DNA of 9,664 nt from an uncultured Coriobacteriaceae bacterium (GTDB lineage: Bacteria; Actinomycetota; Coriobacteriia; Coriobacteriales; Eggerthellaceae), in NCBI GenBank assembly GCA_900552585.1, contig USAB01000070.1, positions 1 through 9,664 of the forward strand, given 5' to 3'. Below the pieces are notes generated by a model, which worked only from the letters and a program-made list of their open reading frames with translations, ran no database searches and was not told the DNA's origin. Position numbers and translations under genes: made by a program. Below, in pieces: positions 7,481 to 9,664 of the stretch (positions within the stretch are counted from its first letter, which is position 1; every line of letters starts with the position of its first letter).

Positions 7481-7508
7481 TGGGGACGGAACGGGCGAAT
7501 TGTCCCCA
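7481..7508 (-). promoter_or_regulatory. Inverted repeat at the regulator transcription start, candidate operator
   Basis: The 7-base arms TGGGGAC (7481-7487) and GTCCCCA (7502-7508) with a 14-base spacer lie immediately downstream of the predicted -10 and end at the RBS of the TetR-type gene. A repressor bound here would block initiation. As RNA, the stem would abut the Shine-Dalgarno site. Autoregulation is inference. Confidence 0.45.
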
Positions 7509-7536
7509 TTGTGCTTTTCTTCGATGCAGAAGGCAA
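7508..7536 (-). promoter_or_regulatory. Promoter of the TetR-hsmA operon
   Basis: On the - strand, TTGCCT (7531-7536) is followed by exactly 17 bases and then CACAAT (7508-7513). Each hexamer matches four of six consensus positions, with optimal spacing, about 45 bases before the regulator ATG. Overlapping partial inverted repeats (GCAGAA 7526-7531 with TTCTGC 7548-7553; AAGGCA 7530-7535 with TGCCTT 7551-7556) surround the -35. Confidence 0.55.
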
Positions 7537-7635
7537 CGAAAGGACATTTCTGCCTTGGAGGGAAAGGTGTCTCGGCTTGCGACAGTTGGTGGCCGGCACG
7601 TGGTCGGCGTTCCATTCGGTTGGGACGCAAACTGA

Positions 7636-8361
7636 TTACGGCCGCTTCAAACGGCGGATGCGCTTGCGCTGGACGGCATCCGTCTTCTGGGATTCGACAA
7701 TCTTCTGCAATGCGGCATTGAATGTTTTCTTGTCCAGCGCGCTGTTCGCGAAATAGGGTTCGACCTGATCGGGGAAGCGGACATAGAGCATGGACAGCGC
7801 CCATGCCACGGCCATCAGGGCATACTGCGGCTTGTTCCCCAGACGGTCCAGGATGCGCAGGTTCTGGGCAAGATGCTCCTCGTCGTTGTAGTAGTCCAGC
7901 ATCATGACGCAGGCGAAGCGGATGGTGTATTCCTGTTCGGAGGAGAAATACGGCTGCAGGAATTCCCAGACACGCTGCTTGTTTTCCTCCGTGAATTTCA
8001 GCCCAGCACAGAAGCTGTCGCACACGGACCAGTTCCGGATTGATGGCACGAATGCACGGATGCGCCGCAGCCGCTCTTCAAGCGAGCAGGGCGCGTACCC
8101 GATGACCATGCCCTTCAGCATGTCCTCCTCGAACGTCCCCGTGGTCTCCTGCTCCAGGAGCCGTTCCGGATGGGGGCCGGCGGCTATGCGCTTCGCCAGA
8201 CGGCGCAGGGCGGGCAGGCGCACGCCCAGCACATGTTCTCCGGGCGGCAGCAGGCGCGCCGAGAATTTCCGATAATTCTCTTCGGCCAGCGCATCCAATG
8301 CCGCACGGATATCCTTCGGCGTCAAGGGGCCCTGGACCGGTGGTGTTGCGTTATCGGGCAT
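7636..8361 (-). CDS. DNA alkylation repair protein, AlkD-type DNA glycosylase
   Basis: This 241-residue protein of the DNA alkylation repair family (PF08713; HEAT-like helical repeats) probably excises bulky or positively charged alkylated bases such as 3- or 7-methylpurines. Residues matching the Bacillus cereus AlkD catalytic set are visible: W111 and D115 in NWSVCDSF (AlkD W109/D113), R148 in YTIRFACVMML (AlkD R148) and W187 in VAWALSMLY (AlkD W187). The C-terminal KTFNAALQKIVESQK...IRRLKR segment is typical of the family. Length is normal for the family. The start is fixed by AAAGGAG (8367-8373) five bases upstream; the open frame extends further but lacks conserved sequence and enters the divergent promoter region. 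It lies upstream of the TetR-hsmA unit on the same strand but is separated by 173 bases holding that unit's own promoter. Confidence 0.9.
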   Translation of the reverse strand: MPDNATPPVQGPLTPKDIRAALDALAEENYRKFSARLLPPGEHVLGVRLPALRRLAKRIAAGPHPERLLEQETTGTFEEDMLKGMVIGYAPCSLEERLRRIRAFVPSIRNWSVCDSFCAGLKFTEENKQRVWEFLQPYFSSEQEYTIRFACVMMLDYYNDEEHLAQNLRILDRLGNKPQYALMAVAWALSMLYVRFPDQVEPYFANSALDKKTFNAALQKIVESQKTDAVQRKRIRRLKRP

Positions 8362-8419
8362 GTGTGCTCCTTTCCCGTTTCCGCAACTATGGCATATTGC
8401 GCCGCCGTTTTCGCAGAGA

Positions 8420-8446
8420 AGCCGAAGGGAACGTGCCTCTTCGGCT
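8420..8446. repeat. Inverted repeat in the alkD/DUF1848 divergent promoter region
   Basis: The 8-base arms AGCCGAAG (8420-8427) and CTTCGGCT (8439-8446), separated by 11 bases, sit between the two divergent genes. They overlap the -35 position of the DUF1848 gene promoter. A regulator binding here could act on both genes. It might also be a stem in an alkD leader transcript. Confidence 0.5.
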
Positions 8447-8465
8447 GTGTTGCATCTGCGGCGGC

Positions 8466-8471
8466 TATAAT
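8466..8471 (+). promoter_or_regulatory. -10 element for the DUF1848 gene
   Basis: A perfect TATAAT lies 43 bases before the ATG at 8515. The corresponding -35 position (about 8443-8448, GGCTGT) is a poor match, which suggests dependence on an activator or a weak promoter. Confidence 0.5.
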
Positions 8472-8514
8472 GCGGGCATATTTGTGCGGAGGGTGTATGC
8501 GAAGGGGGTGCCGG

Positions 8515-9501
8515 ATGATTATCAGCGCCAGCAGGCGAACGGATATCCCATCGTGTTATCCGGAGTGGTTCGTGCGCCGTCTGCAACAGGGCTTCGTCTA
8601 CGTTCGCAGCCCGTTCGATGCGCATCGCCTGAGCAAGGTGGCGCTCACGCCGGACGTGGTGGACTGCATTGCGTTCTGGACGAAGAACCCGCTGCCGCTG
8701 ATGCCGTATCTGGACCGCCTAGAGCCGTATCCGTACTTCTTCTTGTTCACGCTCACGGGCTACGGGCGCAATGTGGAGCCCGGTGTGCCGGACAAGGCGG
8801 ACGTCATGATCCCCGTATTTCAGCAGCTTGCCGACCGCATCGGGCCCGATCGCGTGATCTGGCGCTATGACCCCATCTTCTTCACGGATACGTACACAAT
8901 GGCATATCACGTGCGGGCATTCCGGGCCATTGCGGAAGCGCTGCGCGGCTGCACGCATACGTGCATCATCAGCTTCCTGGACCGGTACCGGAGCATCGAG
9001 AAAGCGCTCGAAGAGATGGGCGCGCATGTGGAAGGGGGTCGGCCGTTGCGGGAGTTCGCTCGGCAGCTGGGGCAGATTGCGGCCGGCAACGGTATCCGCG
9101 TGAGGGCGTGCGCGGAAGAGGAGGACTTCTCGGATGTGGGGATCGTCGCAAGTTCCTGTATCGATGCGGGTATGGTGGAGCGCCTTGTGGGCGAGCGTTT
9201 GGATGTGCGCAAAGATCCCGCGCAGCGCCCCTTATGTCATTGCGTGGCCAGCATCGACATCGGCGCCTATGGCACATGCACGAACGGGTGCCGGTACTGC
9301 TATGCGAATCGCGGCGCGCAGCAGCTGCGGAAGAATCTCAAACGCTTCGACCCGGCATCGCCTGTGCTGTGCGATACCGTCCGTCCCGACGACGAGGTAG
9401 TCGTGCGGCCTATGAGAAGCCTGCGGACCGGACAGACCACGTTGAACTTCGGCGACGTTCCTACGAGCGTTGCTTTGCCGTTCGACAAGTCTGGCGGATA
9501 A
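8515..9501 (+). CDS. DUF1848 domain-containing protein with C-terminal CX3CX2C cluster motif
   Basis: This 328-residue protein of unknown function begins with the family signature IISASRRTDIP (2-12). Next come IAFWTKNPLPL (52-62), FTLTGYG (78-84) and VIWRYDPIF (114-122), the strand-rich pattern of a TIM-barrel-like domain. The C-terminus carries CHC (241-243), then DIGAYGTCTNGCRYCYAN (248-265), whose C255, C259 and C262 form a CX3CX2C motif like that holding the radical-SAM [4Fe-4S] cluster. In ordinary radical SAM enzymes this lies near the N-terminus. The start at 8515 matches the usual MIIS beginning, with AAGGGGG (8502-8508) six bases upstream. The ATG at 8497, preceded by GGAGG (8488-8492), would add six residues and cannot be excluded. 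It is divergent from alkD and 33 bases ahead of an aldo/keto reductase, likely cotranscribed. Reaction unknown. Confidence 0.85.
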   Translation: MIISASRRTDIPSCYPEWFVRRLQQGFVYVRSPFDAHRLSKVALTPDVVDCIAFWTKNPLPLMPYLDRLEPYPYFFLFTLTGYGRNVEPGVPDKADVMIPVFQQLADRIGPDRVIWRYDPIFFTDTYTMAYHVRAFRAIAEALRGCTHTCIISFLDRYRSIEKALEEMGAHVEGGRPLREFARQLGQIAAGNGIRVRACAEEEDFSDVGIVASSCIDAGMVERLVGERLDVRKDPAQRPLCHCVASIDIGAYGTCTNGCRYCYANRGAQQLRKNLKRFDPASPVLCDTVRPDDEVVVRPMRSLRTGQTTLNFGDVPTSVALPFDKSGG

Positions 9502-9534
9502 TTCAGGTCTGGAGGCAAAAGGGAAGGAGGCCTG

Positions 9535-9664
9535 GTGGAATATCGAGAATTGGGAGGTACCGGGCTGCGCGCAAGCGTTGTGGGCTTCGGCGCGGAGTGG
9601 ATCGGCGAGATGAGCGACGTGCTACTGGCGGATGTTGTTGCCTGCCTGGAAGAGCGGCATCCAC
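9535..9664 (+). CDS. Aldo/keto reductase, N-terminal fragment cut by the window edge
   Basis: The first 43 codons read VEYRELGGTGLRASVVGFGA and continue EWIGEM. This is the start of the aldo/keto reductase fold (LGxTGLxVSxxGFG), an NADPH-dependent carbonyl reductase; many members in anaerobes carry a C-terminal [4Fe-4S] domain, which cannot be checked here. A GTG start is used, supported by a near-perfect AAGGAGG (9524-9530) four bases upstream. It lies 33 bases after the DUF1848 stop with no terminator seen, so the two probably share a transcript. The fragment is too short to name a substrate. Confidence 0.78.
   Translation, partial: MEYRELGGTGLRASVVGFGAEWIGEMSDVLLADVVACLEERHP

Noticed and set aside
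6884..7756. 290-codon + strand open frame opposite the TetR gene
   Set aside because: No conserved motif; it covers the TetR helix-turn-helix gene in antisense and lacks an RBS.
8170..8514. Upstream extension of the DUF1848 frame into alkD
   Set aside because: It would overlap alkD in antisense and cross the promoter; the family normally starts at the MIIS sequence at 8515.

Overview
The window is GC-rich, densely packed bacterial chromosome with short intergenic gaps and strong Shine-Dalgarno sites. Gene content (asparagine permease, type I asparaginase, AEC transporter, RF3, HsmA-type membrane protein, AlkD, DUF1848, aldo/keto reductase) and protein sequence style suggest a GC-rich gut anaerobe. 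A member of the Coriobacteriia (Actinomycetota) is my best guess. This is inference, since no rRNA or other marker gene is present. I see no tRNA, rRNA, CRISPR array, insertion sequence or prophage gene.

Region 1 (about 160-3680, + strand) is a tight three-gene operon: an AnsP-like asparagine permease, a type I (AnsA-like) L-asparaginase one base downstream, and an AEC-family transporter whose start overlaps the asparaginase stop (ATGA). Together they would import asparagine, hydrolyse it to aspartate and ammonia, and possibly export a product. A perfect 14-bp stem closes the operon and also lies just past the end of the convergent prfC.

Region 2 (3708-5321, - strand) is prfC, encoding peptide chain release factor 3. 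Across a divergent promoter region lies a small alpha/beta hydrolase (5557-6327, + strand) whose 3' end overlaps tail-to-tail with the next gene.

Region 3 (6304-7462, - strand) is a TetR-type regulator followed by an HsmA-family membrane protein. The pair resembles in layout the heme-responsive hsmRA operon described in Clostridioides difficile. A good promoter (TTGCCT-N17-CACAAT) precedes the regulator. Inverted repeats sit at its transcription start and in the spacer between the two genes. This is the most interesting unit here.

Region 4 (7636-9664) has an AlkD-type DNA glycosylase on the - strand. Divergent from it, on the + strand, is a DUF1848 protein with a C-terminal CX3CX2C cysteine motif, then the first 43 codons of an aldo/keto reductase cut by the window edge. 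The alkD/DUF1848 divergent gap holds an 8-bp-arm inverted repeat next to a perfect TATAAT.
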